From Actinomycetospora callitridis (GTDB lineage: Bacteria; Actinomycetota; Actinomycetes; Mycobacteriales; Pseudonocardiaceae): a DNA stretch of 64,000 bases. The stretch lies in the NCBI RefSeq assembly GCF_028737265.1, contig NZ_JAQZAK010000009.1, forward strand, positions 1-64,000, in the 5' to 3' direction. A program made the translations under genes and the position numbers. Shown here in pieces: positions 16,320 to 24,005 of this stretch; positions within the stretch are counted from its first letter, which is position 1, and each line of letters opens with the position of its first letter. The notes beneath the pieces are model-generated. The model saw only the letters and a program-made list of their open reading frames with translations. It was not told the DNA's origin and searched no databases.

Positions 16320-17122
16320 GCACGCTCGTCGCCACCGACCTCGACCGCACCCTCGTGCACTCGGCCCGCGCGGCCGGGCCCGACGTGCCGGGCGACGTCC
16401 TGTGCCTCGAAGGCCGGCGGGGCGTGCCGACCGCGATGCTCACCCGCCGGACCGCCGCGACGCTGGGCGAGCTCGCCCGCCGCGCGACGTGGGTCCCCGC
16501 CACCACACGTTCGGTCGCCGAGTTCCGGCGCCTCGGCCTCGGGTCGGCGGTCGGGACCACCCCGCGCTACGCGGCCTGCGCGAGCGGCGGTGTGCTGCTG
16601 GTCGACGGTGCGCCCGACCCGGAGTGGGAGGCGCGGGTCCGGCACCTGCTCGCCGACGGTGCGCCCGTCGCCGAGGCCGCCGATCTGTTCGCCCGCCACC
16701 TCGCGCGCCTCGACCCCGCGACGACGGGACCGGTGCGCGACGCCGACGACGTCCTGCTCGTCGCCCGCGTCGCCGACCCGGACGCGGGCTGGCTCGACGA
16801 GCTCGCCGCGGACTGCGGCGCGCGGGGGTGGCGGGTCGCGACCCACGGCGCGAAGGTCCACCTCCTGCCAGCAGGCCTGGACAAGAGCGTCGCGGTGGCC
16901 GAGGTCGGGGAGCGGGTGGCGGCCGCGCGACTGCTGGCCGCCGGCGACTCGCCCCTCGACGCGGAGCTGCTCCTCGCCGCGGACGCCGGCGTCCAGCCCG
17001 CCGACGGGGCCCTGCACGGCGCGGGCTGGCACGCCCCGCACGTCGCCGTGACGCGCGGCGTCGGGCTGGCGGCGGGGGAGGAGATCGCCGCCTGGCTCCT
17101 GGCGCGGGCAGCCCAGGTGTGA
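16316..17122 (+). CDS. HAD-family phosphatase coupled to the PRTase/StiP fusion
   Basis: The 268-residue protein starts with GTG in a GTGA overlap with the upstream stop. HAD motif I is DLDRT near residue 8 (D8 nucleophile, D10 acid/base), and the late acidic motif is GDSPLDAELL near 222, preceded by a conserved Lys (GLDKSVAV). A 100-residue C2-type cap lies between, as in sugar- and nucleotide-phosphatases. HAD proteins of this type recur beside StiP/TRSP genes in Ter operons, where they are thought to dephosphorylate the ribosyl product. Here it completes a two-gene module without TerD or ATP-grasp neighbours. Confidence 0.85.
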   Translation: MSTLVATDLDRTLVHSARAAGPDVPGDVLCLEGRRGVPTAMLTRRTAATLGELARRATWVPATTRSVAEFRRLGLGSAVGTTPRYAACASGGVLLVDGAPDPEWEARVRHLLADGAPVAEAADLFARHLARLDPATTGPVRDADDVLLVARVADPDAGWLDELAADCGARGWRVATHGAKVHLLPAGLDKSVAVAEVGERVAAARLLAAGDSPLDAELLLAADAGVQPADGALHGAGWHAPHVAVTRGVGLAAGEEIAAWLLARAAQV

Positions 17123-17135
17123 CCGAGGCGGGACC

Positions 17136-17804
17136 TCAGGCGAAGTGCGTGCGCGGCCGCTCCTGCGCGACGCCGTCGACGCTGACGTCGACCCGCTCGT
17201 CGTAGAACGCGATCAGGCCCGCGATCCGGGCGACGGCGGCCGCGGGGTGGTCGTAGGACCAGGCGAGGTCGTCGTACCGGCCGACGGGGGTGCGCACCGA
17301 CCAGTACCGGCTGGTCACGCCCTTGTACGGGCAGGCGGTCGAGGTCGGCGAGAACTCGAGACGCGTCATGTCCACGGCCATCGGGTCGAGGTAGGCGCGG
17401 GTCGGCAGCGCGGTCTCGAAGAGCAGCACCGGCGCGTCCGACTCGGCGAGCAGCACGCCGTCGAGCTCCACCCGCACCCGCCGCCGGGAGCGCAGCGCGT
17501 CCACGCGCGCGTACGGGTTGCGCGGGTGGACGTGGACCTCCTCGTCCTCCTCGAACCACGCGTCGAACGCCGACCAGGTCAGCGCCAGCATCCCGTCGAC
17601 CTCCCGGTGCTCCGGGTCCGCCGCGAGCGCCGCCGGGGCGACGTCCGCGGCCGGCACGAGCCACCGCGGGTACCAGGGGTGCTCCCAGACGTAGTGCGCC
17701 TCGAGGGTGTCGACGACGACCTGCCCGTCCAGCCGCGCCCGCACCCGTCGCGGGCACGGCTCGACGTGGCCGACGTCCACCGCCGGGCCGGGGTAGCCGG
17801 TCAC
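17136..17804 (-). CDS. DUF427 domain protein (two DUF427 units)
   Basis: The 222-residue protein carries two related DUF427 units. Each has a strand with the acidic Arg/Asp pattern, such as RVRVELDGVLLAESDAPVLL and RVRARLDGQVVVDT. The second is followed by the family-specific LPTRAYLDP and CPYKGVTSRYWSV motifs. The biochemical role of DUF427 is not established. GTG at 17804 overlaps the TGA of the hydratase gene by four bases, so the two are translationally coupled. It converges on the HAD gene, with 13 bases between the ends. Confidence 0.88.
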   Translation of the reverse strand: MTGYPGPAVDVGHVEPCPRRVRARLDGQVVVDTLEAHYVWEHPWYPRWLVPAADVAPAALAADPEHREVDGMLALTWSAFDAWFEEDEEVHVHPRNPYARVDALRSRRRVRVELDGVLLAESDAPVLLFETALPTRAYLDPMAVDMTRLEFSPTSTACPYKGVTSRYWSVRTPVGRYDDLAWSYDHPAAAVARIAGLIAFYDERVDVSVDGVAQERPRTHFA

Positions 17805-18553
17805 CGTCGCACCGCCAGGCTCGTCCCCGGGAAGCGCGCCTCCACGATGCCGCCCGGGGCCAGCGGGACCGCGCGGGTCAGTCCGCCCGTGATCACCAGA
17901 TCGCCCTCCTCCAGCGCCTCGCCGCGCGCGGCGAGCCGGCCCGCCAGCCAGGCGACCGCGGTGTGCGGGTGCCCCATCGCCGCGTCCCCGCGGCCGGTCG
18001 CCTCGAGCGTCCCGTCCCGCCACAGCTCGACGGGCATCGCGGCGAGGTCGGTGTCGGATTCACCGTCCAGGAGGTCCCCGACGACGACCCCCGCGGCCGA
18101 GGAGCCGTCAGCGGTGTTGGTCGCGAGGGTGAAACGGTAGTCGCGCCACACGGAGTCGACGACCTCGAGCACCGCCCGTGCGCCGGCCGGGCGGCCGTCG
18201 GCACCGATGACGATCCCGATCTCGGGCTCCACGCGCGGCTGGACGAGGTCGGGCGGCACCGCCGTCCCGGGCGGGACGACCATCGAGTCCAGGAGCGGGC
18301 CGAGGTTGGGGGAGTCCACGCCCATCTGCTCGCGCATCACCGACGACGTGTAGCCGAGCTTCCACCCGATCCGCCGCGCGCCACGGCCCTCCCGGAGGCC
18401 GGTCAGCGCGCGCTGGACCGCGTAGGCGGTCGGCAGGTCCAGCTCGTCGGGGGACGGGGCGTCGAGCAGCTCGCCGGCCCGGTGGGCGTCGTCGAGCCAC
18501 GCCGCCCACGCGTGGACGTCCACGGCCCGGACGGGATCGGTGTGCGGCGCCAC
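17801..18553 (-). CDS. 2-keto-4-pentenoate hydratase family protein (MhpD-like)
   Basis: The 250-residue protein belongs to the fumarylacetoacetate-hydrolase-fold hydratases of aromatic meta-cleavage pathways. Signatures are RIGWKLGYTSSVMREQMGVDSP, the metal-binding VEPEIGIVI (E-x-E), and TADGSSAAGVVVGD. Length and order fit MhpD/DmpE-type enzymes that hydrate 2-hydroxypenta-2,4-dienoate, or related oxalocrotonate decarboxylases. No other meta-cleavage genes are nearby, so the real substrate is uncertain. It is the first gene of a two-gene unit with DUF427. Confidence 0.82.
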   Translation of the reverse strand: MAPHTDPVRAVDVHAWAAWLDDAHRAGELLDAPSPDELDLPTAYAVQRALTGLREGRGARRIGWKLGYTSSVMREQMGVDSPNLGPLLDSMVVPPGTAVPPDLVQPRVEPEIGIVIGADGRPAGARAVLEVVDSVWRDYRFTLATNTADGSSAAGVVVGDLLDGESDTDLAAMPVELWRDGTLEATGRGDAAMGHPHTAVAWLAGRLAARGEALEEGDLVITGGLTRAVPLAPGGIVEARFPGTSLAVRR

Positions 18554-18683
18554 CGGCCGATCGTCGCACCGCAGCGCCGGATCGTGCGGCGAGTGCGGCG
18601 AGCCGGTCGCACGACCACCGTCCCCTCACCCGCCCGGGCGACGATCTCCGGTCGTGCACGGCCGATCGTGAGAGGCTTCCCCG

Positions 18684-19280
18684 GTGAGCACCCCGGGCCG
18701 ACGTTCCGGCCCGGACGAGGGGCGGTCGCCGGGTCTGGACGACGAGGCCGACCGCTGGCTCATCGGCAAGGTCCGGGCCGGCGACCGGGGCGCCTACGAG
18801 GAGCTCGTCCGCCGGCACCGCGACCGGATCTACCGGATCGCGCTGCGCATGCTCGGCAGCTCCGCCGACGCCGACGACGTCGCCCAGGACGTCGTCATCC
18901 AGCTCTGGACGGCCCTGTCGGGCTTCACCGGCGGCGCCGCCTTCACCACCTGGCTCTACCGCGTCGTCGTCAACCGGTGCCTGAACCACCGCCGTGGCCA
19001 GCGGCCCCACCAGGAGCTCCCGGATGCCGACCACGCCGCCGACCACCCCTCGGTGCCGGGCCCCGAGCGACAGGTCCTGGCCGGTGAGGAACTGCAGGCC
19101 GGGCTCCGGGCGATCGCCACCCTGCCCGAGGACCAGCGCGTACCGCTCGTGCTCGTCCAGCTGGAGGGGCTGTCCTACCGGGAGGCCGCGACGGTGACGA
19201 AGACGACCGAGGCCACCGTCCGGGGGCGGCTCGCCCGTGCCCGCGCGACGCTGATGTCCGAGATGAAGGACTGGACATGA
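18684..19280 (+). CDS. ECF-family RNA polymerase sigma factor
   Basis: The 198-residue sigma factor has region 2 (GAYEELVRRHRDRIYRIALR, ADADDVAQDVVIQLWTAL, FTTWLYRVVVNRCLNHRR) and region 4 (LPEDQRVPLVLVQLEGLSYREAA, TEATVRGRLARARATL). Between them is a Pro/His-rich linker of about 40 residues. The GTG at 18684 is 4 bases after TTCCCC and has no good ribosome site. The next gene overlaps by ATGA and encodes a protein with a zinc-binding anti-sigma motif, so this is likely a sigma/anti-sigma pair. Confidence 0.9.
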   Translation: MSTPGRRSGPDEGRSPGLDDEADRWLIGKVRAGDRGAYEELVRRHRDRIYRIALRMLGSSADADDVAQDVVIQLWTALSGFTGGAAFTTWLYRVVVNRCLNHRRGQRPHQELPDADHAADHPSVPGPERQVLAGEELQAGLRAIATLPEDQRVPLVLVQLEGLSYREAATVTKTTEATVRGRLARARATLMSEMKDWT

Positions 19281-19906
19281 CCCAGGAGCGCACCCCCACC
19301 GGTGCCACGATGCCGGCCTCGGGCCGTCTGCCCTGCGGACGGGACACCGACGCCCTCGTCGCGCAGGTCGCCGACGGCGCGGGCGACCAGCGCGACGCCC
19401 ACCAACGCACCTGCCCGCACTGCCAGGCGGCGCTCGCCGAGTTCGACCGGCTCTGGGCCCCGGTGCGCGCGGTGTCCGACCACCGCCCGCGCGCCCCCGA
19501 GGGCCTGCTCGACGAGGCGCTGCGCAGCATCCGCGGCGTCGCGGCCGACCCCGAGTTCGGCCGCATCGAGAGCGACCGCGGCCGCACGCGGGTCAGCGCG
19601 CGGGTCGTCGTGGCCCTGGCGCGCCACCTCGCCTCCCGGGTCCCGGGTGTGCGCGTGGCGCTGAGCCGCCTCGTCGCCGCCGGCGAGGGTCCGGAGACGA
19701 GCGTGATCGACGGGCCCGGGCCGGAGGTGACGGCGGGCGTCGTCGGCGGCTCCACGGTCGTCGCGATCACGCTCGCCGCCGACTACGGGCAGGACCTCGA
19801 GGCGCTCGGGACGCGCATCCGGGCCGTCGTGGCCGACGGCATCCGCGCCGTCACCGGCCTCGAGCCCGTCGCGGTGCAGGTGCACGTCGACGACGTGCTG
19901 CTCTAG
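19277..19906 (+). CDS. Zinc-finger anti-sigma candidate fused to Asp23/Gls24 domain
   Basis: This 209-residue protein begins with a ZAS-like motif H42-x3-C46-x2-C49 (AHQRTCPHCQ), as in zinc-binding anti-sigma factors. From about residue 85 it continues with an Asp23/Gls24-type domain: VAADPEFGRIESDRGRTRVS, VVALARHLASRVPGVRV, and an ending in AVVADGIRAVTGLEPVAVQV. It is coupled to the sigma gene by ATGA. I see no membrane helix, so it would act in the cytoplasm or dock on other Asp23 proteins such as those encoded at 26785-29860. The anti-sigma role is an inference from the motif and the operon. Confidence 0.75.
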   Translation: MTQERTPTGATMPASGRLPCGRDTDALVAQVADGAGDQRDAHQRTCPHCQAALAEFDRLWAPVRAVSDHRPRAPEGLLDEALRSIRGVAADPEFGRIESDRGRTRVSARVVVALARHLASRVPGVRVALSRLVAAGEGPETSVIDGPGPEVTAGVVGGSTVVAITLAADYGQDLEALGTRIRAVVADGIRAVTGLEPVAVQVHVDDVLL

Positions 19907-19910
19907 CCGA

Positions 19911-20384
19911 TCAGATCTGGTCCGAGGGGCCCGCACCCGGGTTGTGGCACCGGTCGCCCACCGGACCGAGCACCGGCTTCACGTCCACCACCGGCGTGCC
20001 GTCGATCGCCTCCAGGTCGGACACCCGCAGCACGTCCCCGTCGACCGCGAGGACGCGGACGTGGTGCAGCCCGAGGGGGTTCGGGCGGTCGGGGGAGCGG
20101 GTGGCGAACACCCCGGTCACGGGGAGGGAGGGGTCGCTGCGCGGGTGCACGGCGAGCACGTCCCGGTCGGCGCGGTCCAGCCAGGTGATCAGCAGGATCT
20201 CCTGGCCGACGACGAGGTCGCGCAGCGCCGGCACGAGGTCGGGCGCGAACCGCACGAAGGCCTCGGGGCCGCCCTCGTCGCCCTGGCACGGGGCCTCGCG
20301 GCGGTCGGTGAGGGTCGAGGAGACCCGGCCGAGCACGCGCAGGACGGGCGCCGTCCCGTCCTGTTCCACAGCGTCACCGCTCAC
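19911..20384 (-). CDS. trmO: tRNA (t6A37) N6-methyltransferase, TrmO/TsaA family
   Basis: The 157-residue protein matches the beta-barrel TrmO (formerly TsaA/VirR) family. It begins LRVLGRVSSTLTDRREAPCQ, has the SAM/tRNA motif FATRSPDRPNPLGLHHVRVL, and ends ISDLEAIDGTPVVDVKP-like (here VSDLEAIDGTPVVDVKP). TrmO adds a methyl group to N6 of t6A37 in tRNA-Thr. The start is an ATG at 20384, divergent from the TetR gene with 45 bases between. It converges with the Asp23-fusion gene. Confidence 0.88.
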   Translation of the reverse strand: MSGDAVEQDGTAPVLRVLGRVSSTLTDRREAPCQGDEGGPEAFVRFAPDLVPALRDLVVGQEILLITWLDRADRDVLAVHPRSDPSLPVTGVFATRSPDRPNPLGLHHVRVLAVDGDVLRVSDLEAIDGTPVVDVKPVLGPVGDRCHNPGAGPSDQI

Positions 20385-20417
20385 CCGAGCACCGTAGGCC
20401 GGACGGCCCGCGATCCG

Positions 20418-20423
20418 TACCCT
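20418..20423 (+). promoter_or_regulatory. -10 element, leaderless TetR transcript
   Basis: TACCCT is followed by 6 bases and then GTG at 20430, the same spacing seen before several other genes in the window. No clear -35 is present. Confidence 0.35.
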
Positions 20424-20429
20424 GCGCAG

Positions 20430-21041
20430 GTGCCCCGCCCGACCTCACCCCGCGCGGAGGCGACGGCTGCGACGCGGGCGGGACTGGTCGAGGCGGCCAC
20501 CGAGCTCTTCGCCGCCCGGGGCTTCGCCGAGACGTCGATCGACGACGTCGCCGCCGTGGCTGGCATGACCAAGGGCGCGGTGTACCACCACTTCGCGGGC
20601 AAGGCGGCGCTCTTCGAGGCCGTGTTCTCGGCCCAGGAGACGGCGGTGCACGAGCGGCTGGGCGCGGCCCTCGACGGCGCGCCCGACCAGCTCACCGGCG
20701 CCCGCGCCGCGCTCACGACGTTCCTCGAGGCCTGCACCGAGCCCACGTACGGCCCGATCGTCTTCCGCGACGGGCCGCTGGCGCTCGGGTGGCAGCGCTG
20801 GCAGGAGTGCGAGCGGGACTACGCCTACGCGCTGATCGCGCGGGTGCTCGACGGGCTCGCGCGCGAGGGTCACCTGGCCCGCGCGCCGGGGGCGTCCTAC
20901 CCGGCGGTCGTGCTCGGGATGCTCTCCAGCGCCGGCCAGCTGCTCGGCCAGGCGCCACCCGAGCAGCACGCGGCGCTGCGCGAGGAGCTGCTCGGCTTCT
21001 TCGACCAGGTGCTGGCCGGCCTGACCGGCGGCCGGCCCTGA
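20430..21041 (+). CDS. TetR/AcrR family transcriptional regulator
   Basis: The 203-residue protein has a classical TetR helix-turn-helix at residues about 15-62 (LVEAATELFAARGFAETSID, VAAVAGMTKGAVYHHFAGKAAL). Its C-terminal ligand domain contains the W-rich segment GPLALGWQRWQECERDYAY. GTG at 20430 is used because the upstream extension of the frame is an antisense shadow of trmO and because TACCCT lies 7 bases before it. The target is unknown; the divergent trmO gene is an unlikely one. Confidence 0.88.
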   Translation: MPRPTSPRAEATAATRAGLVEAATELFAARGFAETSIDDVAAVAGMTKGAVYHHFAGKAALFEAVFSAQETAVHERLGAALDGAPDQLTGARAALTTFLEACTEPTYGPIVFRDGPLALGWQRWQECERDYAYALIARVLDGLAREGHLARAPGASYPAVVLGMLSSAGQLLGQAPPEQHAALREELLGFFDQVLAGLTGGRP

Positions 21042-21079
21042 CGAGGGCCGGTCCTGAGGGCGTCCGGCCCTGACGACAT

Positions 21080-21496
21080 CTACGGGTGCGGCTCGCGCTC
21101 CTGGCGCAGGGCCACCGTCGTCCCCGCCGCCGTGTGCCGGATCGCCACGCTGTCGACGCTGCGGTGCATGAGCACGAAGCCGCGTCCCCGCGTCGCGTGC
21201 GATCCCGGCTCCGCGGGCACGGATCCCTCGGACCAGTGCCCGTTGTCGGTCACCCGGACGTTCACCGCGTCGGCCTCGGCCCACAGCGTCAGCTCGACGG
21301 TGCCCTCGGCGTCCTCCGGGTAGGCGTGCTCGACGGCGTTCTCCACGGCCTCCGACACCGCGGTCAGCACCCGTTCCCGGGCCTCCTGCTCCAGGTCCAG
21401 GCCGGCCAGCCAGTCCCGTGCCTCGTGGCGCATCCGTTGTGCCTCGTCGGCCCGCGCGGGATGCACCACCCGCGCGAACTCCACCGCATCCGTCAT
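21080..21496 (-). CDS. RsbW-like anti-sigma/ATP-binding serine kinase
   Basis: The 138-residue protein is a stand-alone GHKL ATPase domain. The N box is AVSEAVENAVEHAYP (SEAVxNAxxHAY), the G1 box is VRVTDNGHWSEG, and the G2 region is TRGRGFVLMHRSVDSV. It is of the RsbW/SpoIIAB type that binds a sigma factor or phosphorylates an antagonist protein in the cytoplasm. No antagonist or sigma gene lies next to it. GGGGGA lies about 7 bases before the ATG. Confidence 0.88.
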   Translation of the reverse strand: MTDAVEFARVVHPARADEAQRMRHEARDWLAGLDLEQEARERVLTAVSEAVENAVEHAYPEDAEGTVELTLWAEADAVNVRVTDNGHWSEGSVPAEPGSHATRGRGFVLMHRSVDSVAIRHTAAGTTVALRQEREPHP

Positions 21497-21737
21497 CTCG
21501 CGTCCCCCGCCCGAGTCGTCTCCTGCGAACCGCAGGCAACCGTTCGATCACCACGTGTCATCGCGGCTCGGCATGCCCACCGTGACGGGCCGATCACTCC
21601 GAGGTCGACCGTCGATCTCGCGAGCGGTGCGTGCCGCGCGATCGGCGGGTGAACGGTCGGGAATGCCCGGCTCCGGGACGCCGACCGGGGGAAACACACG
21701 CTCGGCATCCGGGCGTACGGATCGCGCCCATCCGGGC

Positions 21738-22973
21738 TCAGGGCTTCAGGAGCGCGTCCGAGATGATCTTCCGCTGGATCTCCGAGGTGCCCTCGAAGAT
21801 GGTCGTGAGGCGCGCGTCGCGCCAGTAGCGCTCGACGGAGTGCTCGGTGGTGTAGCCGTTGCCGCCGAAGATCTGCAGGGCGTCGCTCGTGACGCGTTCC
21901 GCGGTCTCCGAGGCGAACAGCTTGGCCGACGACGCCGCCACGTCACCTCCGGGCGCGCCCTCGTCGAGCAGCCACGCGGCCTGGCACCACAGCGTCCGGG
22001 CGGCGTCGACGGCCGCGGCCATGTCGGCGAGCTTGTGCCGCAGCGCCTGCTGGTCGGCGATCGGGTGGCCGAACTGCTCGCGGCGGCGGCTGTAGGCCAC
22101 GGCGTCCTCGAGGGCGCCGCGCGCCAGCCCCACGGCCCGGGCCGCGGTCTGCACCCGCGCGGTGCCCAGCCACCGGAGGCTGTCCTTGAAGCCCTGGCCC
22201 TCGTCCTGGCCGGTGTCCTGCAGCGCGTCGGCCGCCAGGCGCAGGCCGTCGAGCTGCAGCTCCCAGGTCGTCAGGCCGAAGTAGCCGATCTTGTCGATGG
22301 GCGTGCCGGTCACGCCGTCGGGGAAGCTCCCGCGCTCCTTGGGGACGAGGAAGAGCTCGAGCCCGTCGGAGCGGCTCTCGCCCTCGCGCGGCGGGCGGGT
22401 GCGGGCGAGCAGGTGCAGGAAGTCGGCGGACAGGGCGTGGCCCACCCAGCGCTTCGTGCCGTCGACGACCCAGCCGTCACCGTCGCGCCGCGCGGTGCAC
22501 TCCACGCCCGCGAGGTCCGACCCCGCGTGCGGCTCGGAGAAGGCGATCGCCCCGATGTAGCGGCCGGCGGCGCTGGCGCGCAACAGCTCGGCGCGGCGCT
22601 CCGGATCGGGCGAGGCGCAGCCGGTGCCGTTGCCGCGGGCGATGATGCTGCCGACGCTCATCCAGGCGCGGGCGAGCTCCTCGGAGACCAGGCAGTACTC
22701 GACCACCCCGAGGCCCAGCCCGCCGTGCTCGGCGTCGACGAGGATCCCGAAGAACCCCAGCTCGCCCATCCGGTCGAGCAGCGACTGCGGGATGTCCTCG
22801 CGGCGCGGGTCGAGCTCGTCGGCGACCGGCAGGACCTCCTCCATCGCGAACGCCCGCGCGGTGTCCTGCAGGGCGCGGCGCTCCGGGGTGAGCAGCGGCG
22901 CCGCCACCGGCGCCTCGGTGCGCACCTCGTCGAGACCCCGGCGCTTCCAGGTGGGCCGCTCGCTCACGCCCAC
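21738..22973 (-). CDS. Acyl-CoA dehydrogenase
   Basis: The roughly 411-residue flavoprotein has acyl-CoA dehydrogenase hallmarks: ISFSEP-type motif AIAFSEPHAGSDLAGVECTA, a Trp-rich strand DGWVVDGTKRWVG, RREQFGHPIADQQALRHKLA, and ALQIFGGNGYTTEHSVERYWRDAR near the C-terminus. The general-base Glu is probably in TTIFEGTSEIQ. It oxidises an acyl-CoA of unknown chain using FAD and an electron-transfer flavoprotein. Starts at 23000 (ATG), 22973 (GTG) and 22967 (GTG) are all possible. I chose 22973 because it avoids overlap with the SDR stop at 22984. Confidence 0.88.
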   Translation of the reverse strand: MGVSERPTWKRRGLDEVRTEAPVAAPLLTPERRALQDTARAFAMEEVLPVADELDPRREDIPQSLLDRMGELGFFGILVDAEHGGLGLGVVEYCLVSEELARAWMSVGSIIARGNGTGCASPDPERRAELLRASAAGRYIGAIAFSEPHAGSDLAGVECTARRDGDGWVVDGTKRWVGHALSADFLHLLARTRPPREGESRSDGLELFLVPKERGSFPDGVTGTPIDKIGYFGLTTWELQLDGLRLAADALQDTGQDEGQGFKDSLRWLGTARVQTAARAVGLARGALEDAVAYSRRREQFGHPIADQQALRHKLADMAAAVDAARTLWCQAAWLLDEGAPGGDVAASSAKLFASETAERVTSDALQIFGGNGYTTEHSVERYWRDARLTTIFEGTSEIQRKIISDALLKP

Positions 22974-22983
22974 ACCCGTCGCC

Positions 22984-23952
22984 CTATCGGTGTGCTGCAT
23001 GGGATACGCACAGCGTCCAGAGCGCGGCCCGGGCCTGGGGGCTCTCGCCGCCGCGCGGCAGGTAGTGCGTCGGACGGGGGGCGCGGTCGTGCCAGAACAC
23101 CCCGGTGCTGTGTCCGGGCTCGGCGGCCGCCTGCAGCCACACGACGGTGTCGGCGCCCTGGGCCTCGGTGCGCAGCAGGGGACCGGTGACGCGGTGGAAG
23201 CCGGGCATGGAGCTCGCGACGCCGGGGGTGTCGGCCCAGCCCGGGTGCATGCTGTGCACGACCGTGCCGTCACCGGCCAGGTCGTCGGCGAGCAGCTCGG
23301 CGAGCACCACCTGCATCCGCTTGGTGCGGGCGTAGGCGGCGCCGCCGGAGTACGTGCCCCGGCGGAACTCCGGGTCGTCGATGTGCAGGGCGGCGGTGTA
23401 CATCCCGCCGGAGGAGACGAACACGACCCGCGACGGGGCGGTGGGGCTCGCGCCGGCGCGCAGCACGGGGCGCAGCTCGCGGGTGAGCAGGAAGGGCCCG
23501 AGGACGTGCGTCGCGAGCGCCGTCTCGTGGCCCTCGGCGGTCTCGGTGCGCTCGGGGGGCATGACGCCGGCGTTGTGGACGAGGCCGTGCACCGCGGCCT
23601 CGCGGTCGCGCACCTCCGCCGCGTAGCGCCGGACGTCGGCCAGGGAGGACACGTCGCACGCGGCGACGTCGACGGCGGCGCCGGGGTGGTCGGCGCGCAC
23701 CGCGGCGGCCGTCTCCTCGCCCCGCTCGGGGTTCCGCACCACCATCTCCACGCGCGCGCCGAGGGCGACGAGGCCGCGGACCGTGGCCGCGCCGAGGCCG
23801 CCGCCGGCACCGGTCACGAGGATCGTGCGCCCGGAGAGGCACCCGGTCGGCAGCGTCGACCAGCCCGCCCGCCGGACGGTGTACCCCAGTCGGGAGTAAC
23901 CAGGCACCACCAATCGGTCCAGCGCGGCGTCGACGAGGCGGGGGAGTTGCAC
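22984..23952 (-). CDS. Short-chain dehydrogenase/reductase
   Basis: The 322-residue protein has an NAD(P)-binding Rossmann fold with TGAGGGLGAATV (about 46-57), a basic residue after strand 2 (VVRNPERG) favouring NADPH, the NAG motif (VHNAGVMPP), catalytic Ser in VFVSSGGMYTA and Y-x-x-x-K as YARTK. It resembles retinol-dehydrogenase/protochlorophyllide-reductase-like SDRs that often sit with acyl-CoA dehydrogenases. It is upstream of the acyl-CoA dehydrogenase on the same strand, so the two probably share a transcript. Confidence 0.87.
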   Translation of the reverse strand: MQLPRLVDAALDRLVVPGYSRLGYTVRRAGWSTLPTGCLSGRTILVTGAGGGLGAATVRGLVALGARVEMVVRNPERGEETAAAVRADHPGAAVDVAACDVSSLADVRRYAAEVRDREAAVHGLVHNAGVMPPERTETAEGHETALATHVLGPFLLTRELRPVLRAGASPTAPSRVVFVSSGGMYTAALHIDDPEFRRGTYSGGAAYARTKRMQVVLAELLADDLAGDGTVVHSMHPGWADTPGVASSMPGFHRVTGPLLRTEAQGADTVVWLQAAAEPGHSTGVFWHDRAPRPTHYLPRGGESPQARAALWTLCVSHAAHR

Positions 23953-24005
23953 GACGCGCAGGTTACGCAGGTGAACCGTGCACGGCCCGGAAGGTCACGA
24001 ACCTC

